From a virus: DNA of 64,000 nucleotides. The notes beneath the pieces are model-generated. The model made no database searches. It had not been told where the DNA came from and saw only the letters and a list, made by a program, of their open reading frames with translations. Below are positions 13,595 to 22,541 of the stretch, in pieces; within the stretch, counting starts at the first letter, position 1; each line of letters begins with the position of its first letter. The stretch is taken from positions 1 to 64,000 of IMG/VR virus record IMGVR_UViG_3300025133_005699. One strand, given 5' to 3'. The translations under genes were made by a program, and so were the position numbers.

Positions 13595-15085
13595 ATGAAA
13601 GCATATGCACAAGAAATAGCAGACGGTATTCAAGACCTAGTAGAAAACAACTGTACGATTGCGTACTGTTCCCCTATAGATCTGGAAATAACCGATGAAG
13701 AAAAGGCTATTGCCTTATCTCATGCGGGCGTTGATGATAAAGAAGATAAGCAGTTTGATCTTTATTACCTTAGTTCTGTTCTGGTGAGTAGCGGCTGGAA
13801 TAAAAACGATGATGTTTTTGACCCCCAAGAAATGTGGTCAGCACGCTCAACCCCCGAAGACAAACAATTTAATTATATGCACGACGAAAAAGACATTATT
13901 GGTCACATTACAGGAAACTATGTGGTTGATTTTGGTGGTAAGTCTTTAGATGGAACTGTTGACTGGAGTCAAGCTGGTTCTCCTGAGGACTTTAATATTA
14001 TCACAAACGCCGTGCTCTATAAGTCTTGGAGTGATATGGATCTCCAAGTACGTATGGCTAATATTATAGAAGAGATTGAGGAAGGAAACCGATGGTTCGT
14101 ATCCATGGAATGTTTGTTCCCAAATTTTGATTACGCTTTGAGAAATTCTCAAGGTGAGACCAAAGTTGTTGCGAGAGAAGAGGCTTCTGCATTTTTGTCG
14201 AAGCACCTTCGATCCTATGGTGGAACAGGAAAGTATGAGGGTTATGAAGTGGGTAGATTATTAAGAAATATATCTTTCTCTGGCAAGGGCTTGGTTTCTA
14301 AACCTGCTAATCCTCGAAGTATCATTTTAAATGATAGTCAAAGTTTTAGTGAATGTAAAAGTAAATTTATTACTGTTTCATCAATAAAGGAGACTAAAAT
14401 GTCCGATGTTTTACAGAAACAGTTGGATGAGCTAAAGGCTGAGTTGGCCGAAGCACGTCTAACTAACGAAACTATGAAGCAGGAGATGGAAACTCAGAAG
14501 ACTGAAGCGATTGAATCTCAATTGCAAACGTTTGAAGAAACTATTTCTGCTAAAGACGAGGCTGCTGCCTCTCTTGAGTCTCAAGTCACGGAAGCTCTAG
14601 CTAGAGTGGAAGAACTTGAGGTATCATTGGCTTCAGCTGAAGCCGCCAAAGAAGAAGCTATTGCTAAAGTAGCCGAAATTGAAAAAGCCGCCGCTCTCGA
14701 AAAGAGAATTGCTGCTTTAACCGAAGCTGGTCTTGAAGGCGAAGAGCTGGACGAGGCTATTGCTAAGTTTGAAGATCTTGATCAAGAGACTTTCGAGTTT
14801 ATTGTTGCAAAAATGCCACCTTGGCTCAACAAAGACAAGAAAGACGACGAAGATAAAGACGAAGACAAGAAGGACGAGAAAGCCTCTAAGGCCGACGACG
14901 AACTTCTTGAAGAAGAGGTTGACGAGTCCGAAGCATCTGCTGAAGATCTCGAAGAAGTAGAAGTGGAAGAGAACATTGCAATGGCTGAAGCTATTGACGA
15001 AGACGACCCTTCGGTTGAACTTCGCTCGACAGCTAGCGATTGGTTTGGTTCTTTACTTAAATCAACGGCTAATCTTAAGAAATAA
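13595..15085 (+). CDS. Capsid maturation protease fused to scaffold
   Basis: The N-terminal 250 residues look like a phage prohead protease: SSVLVSSGWNKNDDVFDPQEMW, then a His-containing NYMHDEKDIIGHITGNY, and WFVSMECLF with a serine that could be the nucleophile. The remaining half is a long Glu/Lys/Ala coiled coil with a very acidic tail, as expected of a scaffold. I start it at 13595 because TGAGGAG precedes that ATG; the upstream GTG at 13568 lies inside the promoter element. The gene contains a strong internal start at 14399 in the same frame, so it may yield both a fusion and a free scaffold, as in the lambda C/Nu3 pair. It sits between portal and capsid genes, as expected. Confidence 0.75.
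   Translation: MKAYAQEIADGIQDLVENNCTIAYCSPIDLEITDEEKAIALSHAGVDDKEDKQFDLYYLSSVLVSSGWNKNDDVFDPQEMWSARSTPEDKQFNYMHDEKDIIGHITGNYVVDFGGKSLDGTVDWSQAGSPEDFNIITNAVLYKSWSDMDLQVRMANIIEEIEEGNRWFVSMECLFPNFDYALRNSQGETKVVAREEASAFLSKHLRSYGGTGKYEGYEVGRLLRNISFSGKGLVSKPANPRSIILNDSQSFSECKSKFITVSSIKETKMSDVLQKQLDELKAELAEARLTNETMKQEMETQKTEAIESQLQTFEETISAKDEAAASLESQVTEALARVEELEVSLASAEAAKEEAIAKVAEIEKAAALEKRIAALTEAGLEGEELDEAIAKFEDLDQETFEFIVAKMPPWLNKDKKDDEDKDEDKKDEKASKADDELLEEEVDESEASAEDLEEVEVEENIAMAEAIDEDDPSVELRSTASDWFGSLLKSTANLKK
14399..15085 (+). CDS. Scaffold protein from internal in-frame start
   Basis: An ATG at 14399-14401 lies exactly 268 codons into the protease-scaffold frame and is preceded by AAAGGAGA (14386-14393) with six bases of spacing, as good as any ribosome-binding site in the window. 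It would give a 228-residue protein (MSDVLQKQLDELKAEL...) consisting only of coiled coil and acidic tail, the part that serves as scaffold. This overlaps the protease entry by design. The last residues (STASDWFGSLLKSTANLKK) are basic and could bind the capsid protein. Confidence 0.7.
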   Translation: MSDVLQKQLDELKAELAEARLTNETMKQEMETQKTEAIESQLQTFEETISAKDEAAASLESQVTEALARVEELEVSLASAEAAKEEAIAKVAEIEKAAALEKRIAALTEAGLEGEELDEAIAKFEDLDQETFEFIVAKMPPWLNKDKKDDEDKDEDKKDEKASKADDELLEEEVDESEASAEDLEEVEVEENIAMAEAIDEDDPSVELRSTASDWFGSLLKSTANLKK

Positions 15086-15103
15086 TTAAAAGGAGAATAG
15101 ATA

Positions 15104-15568
15104 ATGGCTCTTAAATCAGATAGAAATGAAGTTCAAACTGACATTAGTTTCTTCATGAATGAAGTTGCTACTAGAGGTGGTATTGCTTCGATGAGCACTG
15201 CTGGTAGTGGTGCAGCTATGGATCAGGGCGTAGCCTTGGTTACGTATGCAGCATCTGCCTCAGGTCAAGTCCCTATGGGATTGTTGCTGAACGATATGGT
15301 CAATCTTGACCTTACTCGCCAGCATATTAATCAACATAAGGATGAAGTGCAAAAGGGTGGTAAAGTTACCATTCTTCGTAAAGGCTATGTTGTCACCAAT
15401 AATATTGAAGGTACTACACCTACTGCTGGAGCACAAGCTTTCCCAGCACATAGTGGTAATCTTTCAATTACAGATATTGTTGGCGACGGAACTGGTTCCG
15501 CTATTGGTCGATTCTTGTCTACTGTAGACCAAGATGGATATGCCAAAGTAGAAATTAACCTACCGTAA
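15104..15568 (+). CDS. Putative head decoration protein
   Basis: The 154-residue protein lies between the scaffold and the capsid protein, the position of the decoration protein (gpD) in lambda-like head clusters. It is predicted to be mostly beta (KVTILRKGYVVTNNI, then GRFLSTVDQDGYAKVEINLP at the end) with a small-residue-rich N-terminus (GGIASMSTAGSGAAMDQGVALVTYAASAS). I assign it by position and composition, not by a specific motif. An AAAGGAGAAT ribosome-binding site of the type shared by the abundant structural genes precedes it. Confidence 0.6.
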   Translation: MALKSDRNEVQTDISFFMNEVATRGGIASMSTAGSGAAMDQGVALVTYAASASGQVPMGLLLNDMVNLDLTRQHINQHKDEVQKGGKVTILRKGYVVTNNIEGTTPTAGAQAFPAHSGNLSITDIVGDGTGSAIGRFLSTVDQDGYAKVEINLP

Positions 15569-15597
15569 TTTTTAGCTCATAAAAGGAGAATAATAAT

Positions 15598-16602
15598 ATG
15601 AATATGAAAGAACGTCCTTCCGATGAATTCATCGCATTGCTAAAACAATCCGGTAGTTCAGATAAAGCAGTGGCTATCGAGGCTCAGCGAGAAATCGCAA
15701 AAGCTTTGGAAACGCCACTACGTAAAGGAGTTTTGTTCGGCGATGTCGTAACTTCAATTTATGAAGCTATGCCACTTGAGCCGGGCGCAACCCCTGAATT
15801 CCCACTCGACCTTCTTGCTCCGGGTACGGAAAGCGAACATGTCGCTTATACCAATCCGGGTCACGGTCGTATTCCAGAACGTAGCGTCGAAGGCGATTAC
15901 GTAATGGTTAACACTTACGGCATTACTAGCTCGATTGATTTCTTGCTTAAGTATGCTCGTGAGGCTAACTGGAACGTTGTTGCTCGCGCAATGCAGGTTT
16001 TGGAATCATCTTTTGTCAAAAAGATCAACGACGATGGCTGGCACACATTGCTCGCCGCTGCTGTTGATAGAAATATTTTAGTTTATGATGCAGACGCTGC
16101 GGTTGGTCAATTTACCAAGCGTATTGTTTCGCTCATGAAGACAGTTATGAGACGTAATGGTGGTGGTAATAGCGTTACCGCTAACGGCCGCCTTACAGAC
16201 ATGTACCTGTCTCCAGAAGCTATTGAAGATATCCGTAACTGGGGTGTCGATCAGCTTGATGAAGTTTCACGACGTGAAATCTATCAATCGGCTGACGACG
16301 GAGCTCCTTTGACGAGACTCTTCGGTGTTAACTTGCACGACTTGTTCGAGTTTGGTGACGGTCAAGAATATCAAAATTACTTCACGAGTGATCTTGGTGG
16401 TTCGTTGGCTAGTACAGACGTCGAGCTTATCATTGGTCTTGACCAAGCAAGTAGCGATAGTTTTGTAATGCCTCTTAAAAAGGAAGTTGAAGTTTATGAA
16501 GACGAAGCTCTTCACCGACATCAACGCCAAGGGTATTACGGCTGGGCTGAAATCGGCTTTGGTGTACTAGATAATAGAAGAGTTCTCGCTGGCTCATTCT
16601 AA
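15598..16602 (+). CDS. Major capsid protein (HK97-fold)
   Basis: The 334-residue protein is placed right after scaffold and decoration genes, has the size of HK97-fold capsid proteins, and is followed by a terminator, as is typical. Features include an N-terminal helical arm (residues 1-45), an E-loop-like stretch (VAYTNPGHGRIPERSVEGDYVMVNTY), a central spine helix (NWNVVARAMQVLESSFVKKI), and an ending with QGYYGWAEIGFGVLDNRRVLAGSF that matches the P-domain terminus of many capsid proteins. GC at third positions looks higher than in neighbouring genes, as for highly expressed genes. No protease-processed delta domain is evident. Confidence 0.82.
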   Translation: MNMKERPSDEFIALLKQSGSSDKAVAIEAQREIAKALETPLRKGVLFGDVVTSIYEAMPLEPGATPEFPLDLLAPGTESEHVAYTNPGHGRIPERSVEGDYVMVNTYGITSSIDFLLKYAREANWNVVARAMQVLESSFVKKINDDGWHTLLAAAVDRNILVYDADAAVGQFTKRIVSLMKTVMRRNGGGNSVTANGRLTDMYLSPEAIEDIRNWGVDQLDEVSRREIYQSADDGAPLTRLFGVNLHDLFEFGDGQEYQNYFTSDLGGSLASTDVELIIGLDQASSDSFVMPLKKEVEVYEDEALHRHQRQGYYGWAEIGFGVLDNRRVLAGSF

Positions 16603-16628
16603 TTTAGGTACTTTACCTGAGTTTAAAG

Positions 16629-16663
16629 AACCGTCCTGTTGGCAACAATGGGGCGGTTTTTTT
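16629..16663 (+). terminator. Intrinsic terminator after major capsid gene
   Basis: AACCGTCC (16629-16636) pairs with GGGCGGTT (16651-16658) through one G-U, with a 14-base loop, followed by a run of T to 16663. It would end the head operon just before the next promoter. Confidence 0.85.
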
Positions 16664-16667
16664 GTAG

Positions 16668-16680
16668 TTTTTGTGTATAC
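16668..16680 (+). promoter_or_regulatory. Late-type promoter element before 16720 gene
   Basis: TTTTTGTGTATAC follows directly after the capsid-gene terminator and lies 40 bases before the next ATG. The terminator-promoter arrangement supports its role as a real start of a new transcript. Confidence 0.75.
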
Positions 16681-16719
16681 ATAGTTGAATGAGCTTTAAT
16701 ATGAACTTAGGGGTAAAGT

Positions 16720-17487
16720 ATGGAACTGCTAATAAAAACAAACAGTGTAGAAGGCGACACCTCATATAAAGATGGGGATATTGTGCAGGCGTTCTCTTAC
16801 GAGCGCATACATTTAACCAATGCTCAGGTAATATGCAATGTAAATAACTTTCCTCTTGACGATGTTACAGGGTTGAGAGTTAATGATTCATTGCTCATGA
16901 AATACCTAGAAAGAGCGTCTTTGTATAGGTTTGAGCGCACTGGAGCTGATACGGTGAAGAAAATAAACCTATCAACACTAGGAGAAGAAATTCTTGGAGC
17001 AGAAAGTATAGACGTTTCGGAATTCCTTAAAAACAGACTAAAAAGCCCTAGACACAAAGTGTTTGGGTCTTCTGGATCAGAAATTTGGTATGGAGATTCG
17101 AGAGAATTAGATATAGATGCCATGTGGGACGATATAGAAGCCCATTCAGACAGTTTGAAGTCCGAAAATAGCAGTTGGCCATTTACAGAAATAGAGAAAA
17201 AACATCTGTTGATATTAAATTCATCGGGCTTTAGAAACGACACAGTTACAGAAATTTCCAATGACACCGCCAGCGATAGACAATCGTCAGCTATCAGCGG
17301 AACAGATATGGTCGCCAAGAGACAGTGGCAGGTTCCTTACTGGGATTTGGCTCAAGACTTGGGGATTAATATTGATGATGTAAGAAATAAAGATATTACA
17401 TTAGACGGAAGGAAGCCGGTACCTGAAAGACCCTACATAGATAACTTGAATGTAGACAAGGTTGTCGCGGGAATTATCACACTATAA
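16720..17487 (+). CDS. Structural protein of unknown function, 255 aa
   Basis: Not recognised. It is the first gene of a new transcript after the capsid terminator. It is moderately acidic, with a beta-rich N-terminus (MELLIKTNSVEGDTSYKDGD, then IVQAFSYERIHL) and a helical middle. The position after the capsid gene and before fibre genes suggests a virion or head-tail role. A GGGG-rich site precedes the ATG. Confidence 0.55.
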   Translation: MELLIKTNSVEGDTSYKDGDIVQAFSYERIHLTNAQVICNVNNFPLDDVTGLRVNDSLLMKYLERASLYRFERTGADTVKKINLSTLGEEILGAESIDVSEFLKNRLKSPRHKVFGSSGSEIWYGDSRELDIDAMWDDIEAHSDSLKSENSSWPFTEIEKKHLLILNSSGFRNDTVTEISNDTASDRQSSAISGTDMVAKRQWQVPYWDLAQDLGINIDDVRNKDITLDGRKPVPERPYIDNLNVDKVVAGIITL

Positions 17488-17517
17488 TTTATACATATTA
17501 TTACAGGAGTATATGTC

Positions 17518-17931
17518 ATGACTGCAATGTCAAACTATTTGGAAAATAAGCTTATAGACCACCTCTTGAGGGGCACGTCTTATAGTCAACCAGACGTTTA
17601 TGTGGGGCTAGTAGGTAAATACGATGCAGCTCAACTTGAGGCTGGAACCCTTACCCATGAACTATCTGGCGGGTCTTACGCTAGGGTTGGTAGTATTCGC
17701 GGAGATTCATATTGGAGTGCGGGCTCTACTAACGGCCTTACAGATAATGAAAACGCCATAACATTTCCTGCCGCGACCAGCGAGTGGGGTCATGTGTCAG
17801 GTGTTTTTATAGCAGATGCAACTAGCACCGGAAACGTTTTGCTGTATGGGTCATTGACAGCCACTAAGTTTGTTGAGAATACAGACCAGTTTATCATTTC
17901 GGCGGGTGATTTTGATATTACCTTTGCTTAA
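17518..17931 (+). CDS. Small phage virion protein, fibre-associated, 137 aa
   Basis: The protein begins MSNYLENKLIDHLLRGTSY (second ATG four residues in) and continues with VYVGLVG, GGSYARV, ITFPAATSEWGHVSGVFIAD and LTATKFV. This pattern is common in small virion proteins encoded next to tail fibres in aquatic and other phages, and is predicted to be a single beta-sandwich domain. The 22-residue N-terminal helix is followed by strands. It precedes the large repeat fibre and is probably part of the same receptor-binding structure. AGGAG is eight bases before the ATG at 17518. Confidence 0.65.
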   Translation: MTAMSNYLENKLIDHLLRGTSYSQPDVYVGLVGKYDAAQLEAGTLTHELSGGSYARVGSIRGDSYWSAGSTNGLTDNENAITFPAATSEWGHVSGVFIADATSTGNVLLYGSLTATKFVENTDQFIISAGDFDITFA

Positions 17932-17951
17932 TTTTATAAGGAGCATAGGCA

Positions 17952-20900
17952 ATGGCTTTAGTACTTAAAGATAGAGTAAAAGAAACTACCACAACTACCG
18001 GAACCGGGACGATAACTCTTGCCGGAGCTGTGACTGGTTATCAGGCTTTTTCTGCTATTGGTGACGGCAATACAACCCATTATGTTATCGAAGACGCTAA
18101 TGGTACTGGTTGGGAAGTCGGTATTGGGACGTATACTTTGTCGGGAACCACCTTGGCTAGGACGACCGTGCTTGCAAGCACCAACAGTGATAGTCAAATA
18201 ACCCTGAGTAGCGGCACGCACACTGTTTTTTGTGGTTATCCCGCCGGGAAATCCGTAAATACTGCCGATAACCTTTCGGTAATGGCAGCTACTACATCCG
18301 CTCAGTTGGCAGGAGTGATATCAGATGAAACAGGTAGTGGTTCAGTGGTGTTTGCTACAAGTCCTACGTTGGTAACTCCAGCCTTAGGAACACCTTCGGC
18401 ATTAGTTGCTACTAACGCAACCGGAACCGCTGCGAGTTTAACCGCTGGAACCTCCACGCTAGCAACCAGCATTACGGTTAGTGCTAACAATACTGCCGAT
18501 GAGACCGTTTATCCGCTCTTTGTAGACGGAGCAACGGGAACTCAGGGCGCTGAGACTGACACGGGATTAACGTATAACCCAAGTAGTGGGCTTCTTACGT
18601 CTACACTCTTTGCTGGAGCTTTAACTGGCAATGTTACGGGTGATGTCTCTGGCAGCTCAGGTAGCTGCACAGGCAACGCCGCTACGGTAACAAACGGAGT
18701 CTACACCACCAGCAAAATTAACGTATTAGCTGCTACAACTTCCTCTGAATTGGCGGGAGTAATATCGGACGAAACGGGCAGCGGGGCATTAGTATTCGCC
18801 AATAGTCCGACACTGGTAACACCTGCTCTAGGGACGCCTTCAGCACTAGTCGCTACCAATGCAAGCGGAACTGCTGCTAGTTTAACCGCTGGAACAGCTA
18901 CTGTCGCAACAACTGTTACTATTACAGATAACGAAAGCACAAACGAAAATAACGCTATTATTTTCACCGCTGGTGGAGATCTAGACGGTGGCAATCTTGG
19001 TTTGGAATCTGACGGAGATTTACATTACAATCCAAGTACAGGAACTGTAACCGCCACAGTCTTTGTTGGTGCCTTGACAGGTAACGTTACGGGTAACGTT
19101 TCTGGCAGTTCGGGTAGTTGTACGGGTAACGCGGCTACCGCTACGGCGTTGGCCAGCTCTAGAACAATCGGCATGACAGGTGATGTCGTATGGACTTCTG
19201 CTAGTTTTGACGGAAGTGGAAATGTAACCGGGACATCTGCAATACAAGCTAACTCTGTTGATGGAACAATGATCGCTTTGGGGTCGGATGCTCAGGGTGA
19301 CATTATGTACTATACTGGTACTGACTGGGCTAGGCTTGGGGCGGGAACATCAGGGCATTATTTAAAGACACAAGGTACTAGCGCCAATCCAGTTTGGGCT
19401 TCTGTTGGTGGCGGAACTGCTACAGCGGTAACCGTGGCTGACGAATCTACCGATGAGACATGTTTTCCGTTGTTCGTCACTGCTGCAACTGGCGATTTGG
19501 GGCCGAAGTCAGGTAGTAATCTAACATTTAATTCCAATACGGGTGTTTTAACGGCAACAGGGTTTGCTGGTCCTCTTACGGGTAACGTAACCGGAAACGC
19601 GAGCGGAACTGCTGCGACTGTCACTGGCGGCACGCAGGCTTCTATTACAACGTTAGCAAATGTTACTACCGTTGGTACTATTGGGACGGGTGTATGGCAA
19701 GGTACCGCAATTGACGGAGCTTATATTGATATCGAAGGCACCGAGGTTAAGTCTACCGGAGAAACCGGCGGAAGCAAGTTTCTTCGGGAAGATGGGGACG
19801 GTACATGTAGCTGGCAGACCGTTAGCGGCGGAGGCGGTGGAGATATTACAGGAGTAACCGCTGGGACCGGGCTTAACGGCGGCGGAGCCAGTGGTGCTGT
19901 GACTTTGAACGTAGATGCCGCACAAACTGTTATTACCTCTCTTTTTGCTACAGATATTAAGATTGGTGAAGATGATGAGACTAAGATTGATTTTGAAGAT
20001 GTTAACACAATTAACTTTTACGCAGGAAATGAAAAACAATTAATTTTAACTGACGGAGCATTAACGCCGGGAACTAACAATATTGTTGACCTTGGAACAG
20101 ACGCTTTGGAGTTTAAAGACGCTTGGTTTGATGGTACTGTAACTTCCGACGCCTTTGCTGGCCCTCTCACTGGTAATGTAACTGGGGATGTCTCCGGCAG
20201 TTCGGGTAGCTGTACAGGTAACGCTGCTACAGTAACAAATGGCGTTTATACTAGTAATAACCTTTCGGTTATGGCCGCCACAACATCTGCTCAGCTGGCG
20301 GGAGTAATATCAGATGAGACTGGTAGTGGAGCATTGGTATTCGCCAATAGCCCAACATTGGTAACACCCGCGTTAGGGACACCATCGGCTCTGGTTGCGA
20401 CTAACGCAAGCGGAACTGCCGCTAACCTAACTGCTGGAACCGCCACGGTAGCCACTACTGTTACGATTACAGACAACGAAAGCACAAATGAAGATAACGC
20501 AATTATCTTTGCCGCAGGCGCCGACCTAGACGGAGGTAATTTGGGTCTGGAGTCCGATGGAACACTAACTTACAATCCAAGCACAGGAACAGTTACCTCT
20601 ACAGTCTTTGCTGGCGCCTTGACTGGTAACGCATCCGGTAGCTCTGGTAGCTGTACTGGCAATGCTGCTACCGCAACCGCACTAGCAAGCGCGAGAACTA
20701 TCAATGGAGTGTCTTTCGATGGTACTGGCAATATAACTGTAACTGCGGCAGGAAGCACCTTGTCTGATACGGTTACTGTCGCTAAAGGCGGTACTGGAGC
20801 AACTTCTCTTACTGATGGTGGTATTCTTTTAGGTAGTGGAACTGGTGCTATTACGGCGCTAGCTGTTTTAGGCGATGGTGTTATCGTGGTTGGTGACAAT

Positions 20901-22151
20901 TCCACCGACCCTACGACAATTACCGCATTCACCGCCTCAGACGGAGTTCTTAAACATGAAGTTGGCGGGCTGGAACTCGACATATCCGGCATTGCTATTG
21001 GCGACGTGCTGGCAGGTACAGGTACTGGAGCGGTTGGTATTGTAACCTCTACCGGGCATAGCGATGGTGACGTTCTTACCATACAAGCCGATGGAACCGT
21101 TGACTGGGAAGCCGTTTCTGGTGGTGGTGGTGGTATATCGTGGGATGGTTCTACGGCAAATGGTATTGCCACATTTAAAGATTCGGACGAGGCAACCGTA
21201 GAGTCTAACTTAACATTCGATGGATCGGCATTAACCTGCATAGGTACAATAACAGTTGGTGTTGACGGCACAGGGCATGACGTGAAATTCTTTGGCGCAA
21301 CATCTGGTAGATATTTGTTGTGGGACGAAGCTAACGACAGACTAAAGTACCGTGATAATGTAAAAGCTGTGTTTGGAAACAATAATGATTTAGAAATATA
21401 TCATGATGCAACGGACTCAGTTATTAAAAGTAATACTGCTAAATTAAAAGTACTAACTGATAAATATAGACTTAATAATAATGCTGATGATGAAAGTATG
21501 ATATATGCAGAGGCTGATGCAGCTGTTAAATTATACTACAATGGTGGTGCAAAAATAGAGACCACAAACACCGGCATTGATGTGACTGGTGAGGTTAAAG
21601 GTGATAGTTTAGATATAGACGGTAACTCCCAGCTTGATGGTACAGTAACGGTTGGTGTTGATGATACTGGTTATGATGTTAAGTTTTTTGGTGCTACTTC
21701 TGGTTCTTACTTAGAGTGGGACGAGAGCGAAGATAGATTAAATTTAGTTGGTGGTTCATATGTTCAAGAAGCTGTCCCGGCTAACGATACACCCACAGCG
21801 TCTTCCGCAAGAACTCTTACTTTTGATTTAAGTACTGGTAATTATCAAAATCAATCTTTACCTTCCAATAGCGGTGTCGGCACTGTAAACAAGATAATAT
21901 TTGCTAATGCAAAAAGAGGGCAAAGGTTTATCATTAGACTTACGCAACATGCATCCTCTGCAAACACGGTCTCTTGGGCTGATGTTGATTCTGACGCTAG
22001 CAATACAGCAGCAACGGTTAGGTGGGCTGGAGATATAACCCCAACCATGTCTACCGCAACAGCCCATACAGATGTTTATGGATTCCTCTGCACGAATGAC
22101 GCTGGAACCGCTTTTGATGGATTTATTATAGGTCAGGATTTACCAGACTAA
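17952..22151 (+). CDS. Large repeat-built tail fibre, 1399 aa
   Basis: A fibre-type protein made almost wholly of short beta-rich repeats of Gly, Thr, Ser and Ala. Three copies of a lattice module ([11 protein letters not shown]...[17 protein letters not shown]) occur near residues 115-165, 260-315 and 780-835. About five copies of a [22 protein letters not shown] module occur between them. A tail-lattice region typical of aquatic-phage fibres ([20 protein letters not shown] and [14 protein letters not shown]) lies near residues 1100-1260, and the C-terminus ([27 protein letters not shown]) is a small terminal domain. Base composition changes sharply at 21361-21560. It starts after AGGAGC and its stop overlaps the next start by one base. 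Confidence 0.85.
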   Translation: MALVLKDRVKETTTTTGTGTITLAGAVTGYQAFSAIGDGNTTHYVIEDANGTGWEVGIGTYTLSGTTLARTTVLASTNSDSQITLSSGTHTVFCGYPAGKSVNTADNLSVMAATTSAQLAGVISDETGSGSVVFATSPTLVTPALGTPSALVATNATGTAASLTAGTSTLATSITVSANNTADETVYPLFVDGATGTQGAETDTGLTYNPSSGLLTSTLFAGALTGNVTGDVSGSSGSCTGNAATVTNGVYTTSKINVLAATTSSELAGVISDETGSGALVFANSPTLVTPALGTPSALVATNASGTAASLTAGTATVATTVTITDNESTNENNAIIFTAGGDLDGGNLGLESDGDLHYNPSTGTVTATVFVGALTGNVTGNVSGSSGSCTGNAATATALASSRTIGMTGDVVWTSASFDGSGNVTGTSAIQANSVDGTMIALGSDAQGDIMYYTGTDWARLGAGTSGHYLKTQGTSANPVWASVGGGTATAVTVADESTDETCFPLFVTAATGDLGPKSGSNLTFNSNTGVLTATGFAGPLTGNVTGNASGTAATVTGGTQASITTLANVTTVGTIGTGVWQGTAIDGAYIDIEGTEVKSTGETGGSKFLREDGDGTCSWQTVSGGGGGDITGVTAGTGLNGGGASGAVTLNVDAAQTVITSLFATDIKIGEDDETKIDFEDVNTINFYAGNEKQLILTDGALTPGTNNIVDLGTDALEFKDAWFDGTVTSDAFAGPLTGNVTGDVSGSSGSCTGNAATVTNGVYTSNNLSVMAATTSAQLAGVISDETGSGALVFANSPTLVTPALGTPSALVATNASGTAANLTAGTATVATTVTITDNESTNEDNAIIFAAGADLDGGNLGLESDGTLTYNPSTGTVTSTVFAGALTGNASGSSGSCTGNAATATALASARTINGVSFDGTGNITVTAAGSTLSDTVTVAKGGTGATSLTDGGILLGSGTGAITALAVLGDGVIVVGDNSTDPTTITAFTASDGVLKHEVGGLELDISGIAIGDVLAGTGTGAVGIVTSTGHSDGDVLTIQADGTVDWEAVSGGGGGISWDGSTANGIATFKDSDEATVESNLTFDGSALTCIGTITVGVDGTGHDVKFFGATSGRYLLWDEANDRLKYRDNVKAVFGNNNDLEIYHDATDSVIKSNTAKLKVLTDKYRLNNNADDESMIYAEADAAVKLYYNGGAKIETTNTGIDVTGEVKGDSLDIDGNSQLDGTVTVGVDDTGYDVKFFGATSGSYLEWDESEDRLNLVGGSYVQEAVPANDTPTASSARTLTFDLSTGNYQNQSLPSNSGVGTVNKIIFANAKRGQRFIIRLTQHASSANTVSWADVDSDASNTAATVRWAGDITPTMSTATAHTDVYGFLCTNDAGTAFDGFIIGQDLPD
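18281..18490 (+). repeat. Fibre lattice repeat, copy 1
   Basis: Encodes the module [19 protein letters not shown] followed by [17 protein letters not shown]. Copies 2 and 3 lie near 18730-18920 and 20275-20470. The protein is nearly identical between copies while the DNA differs mostly at synonymous third positions. Confidence 0.8.
18730..18920 (+). repeat. Fibre lattice repeat, copy 2
   Basis: Second copy of the module. Its protein sequence ([13 protein letters not shown] onward) is closest to copy 3, although the DNA of the two differs at many third positions. Confidence 0.8.
20275..20470 (+). repeat. Fibre lattice repeat, copy 3
   Basis: Third copy, continuing into [17 protein letters not shown], which is also present after copy 2. 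The duplicated block therefore includes more than the shared module. Confidence 0.8.
21361..21560 (+). repeat. AT-rich module inside tail-fibre gene
   Basis: About 200 bases coding [19 protein letters not shown] and the following strands, strongly enriched for A and T (codons AAT, TTA, AAA, ATA, GAT) compared with the GC-balanced fibre on both sides. It encodes a known lattice domain of aquatic-phage fibres, suggesting import from an AT-rich phage. Confidence 0.65.
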
Positions 22152-22519
22152 TGGCAAGAAATACTATTACAATATATTCTAGCGTTGCTTTAAGTAGCTG
22201 TTCTGGCTCTGGCCCAACCTATACGGCAAACTATGGGTCTTCCGTGGCTAATGCTCAGGTTGGAGACTGGATTACCGCAAACAAAAGAGCAGCAGGAGCA
22301 GGGGGAAGTAGTACGATAGAATCAGTATATACTTATCAAGTTACTGCAATAACTGACGCTGACACTCTTACTGTAAAATATATATCAGACACAGCTGGTA
22401 GTGGCGATGACTCTCCGTGTGATCTACCCTCCGGCACAGGCAGTTCTGGGTCTCCAGACAAAGCCCCCCATAAATTTACAAGAGATTTGGGAGCCGCATT
22501 TTTAATGTTTGTTGATTAA
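22151..22519 (+). CDS. Small virion protein, 122 aa
   Basis: Not recognised by family. It is a Ser/Gly/Thr-rich beta-type domain (ITIYSSVALSSCSGSG, then VYTYQVTAITDADTLTVKYI) ending in a helix. It begins within the stop codon of the fibre gene (one-base overlap), so it is probably translated with it and may be a fibre cap, adaptor or chaperone. Confidence 0.55.
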   Translation: MARNTITIYSSVALSSCSGSGPTYTANYGSSVANAQVGDWITANKRAAGAGGSSTIESVYTYQVTAITDADTLTVKYISDTAGSGDDSPCDLPSGTGSSGSPDKAPHKFTRDLGAAFLMFVD

Positions 22520-22541
22520 GTTAAGGATTTAGGAGAAAAGT

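Noticed and set aside
20570-21382. Long minus-strand frame (270 codons) inside the fibre gene
   Set aside because: It is the mirror of a Gly/Thr/Ser-rich gene, lacks a ribosome-binding site, and is made of Pro/Val/Ser-rich low-complexity sequence.
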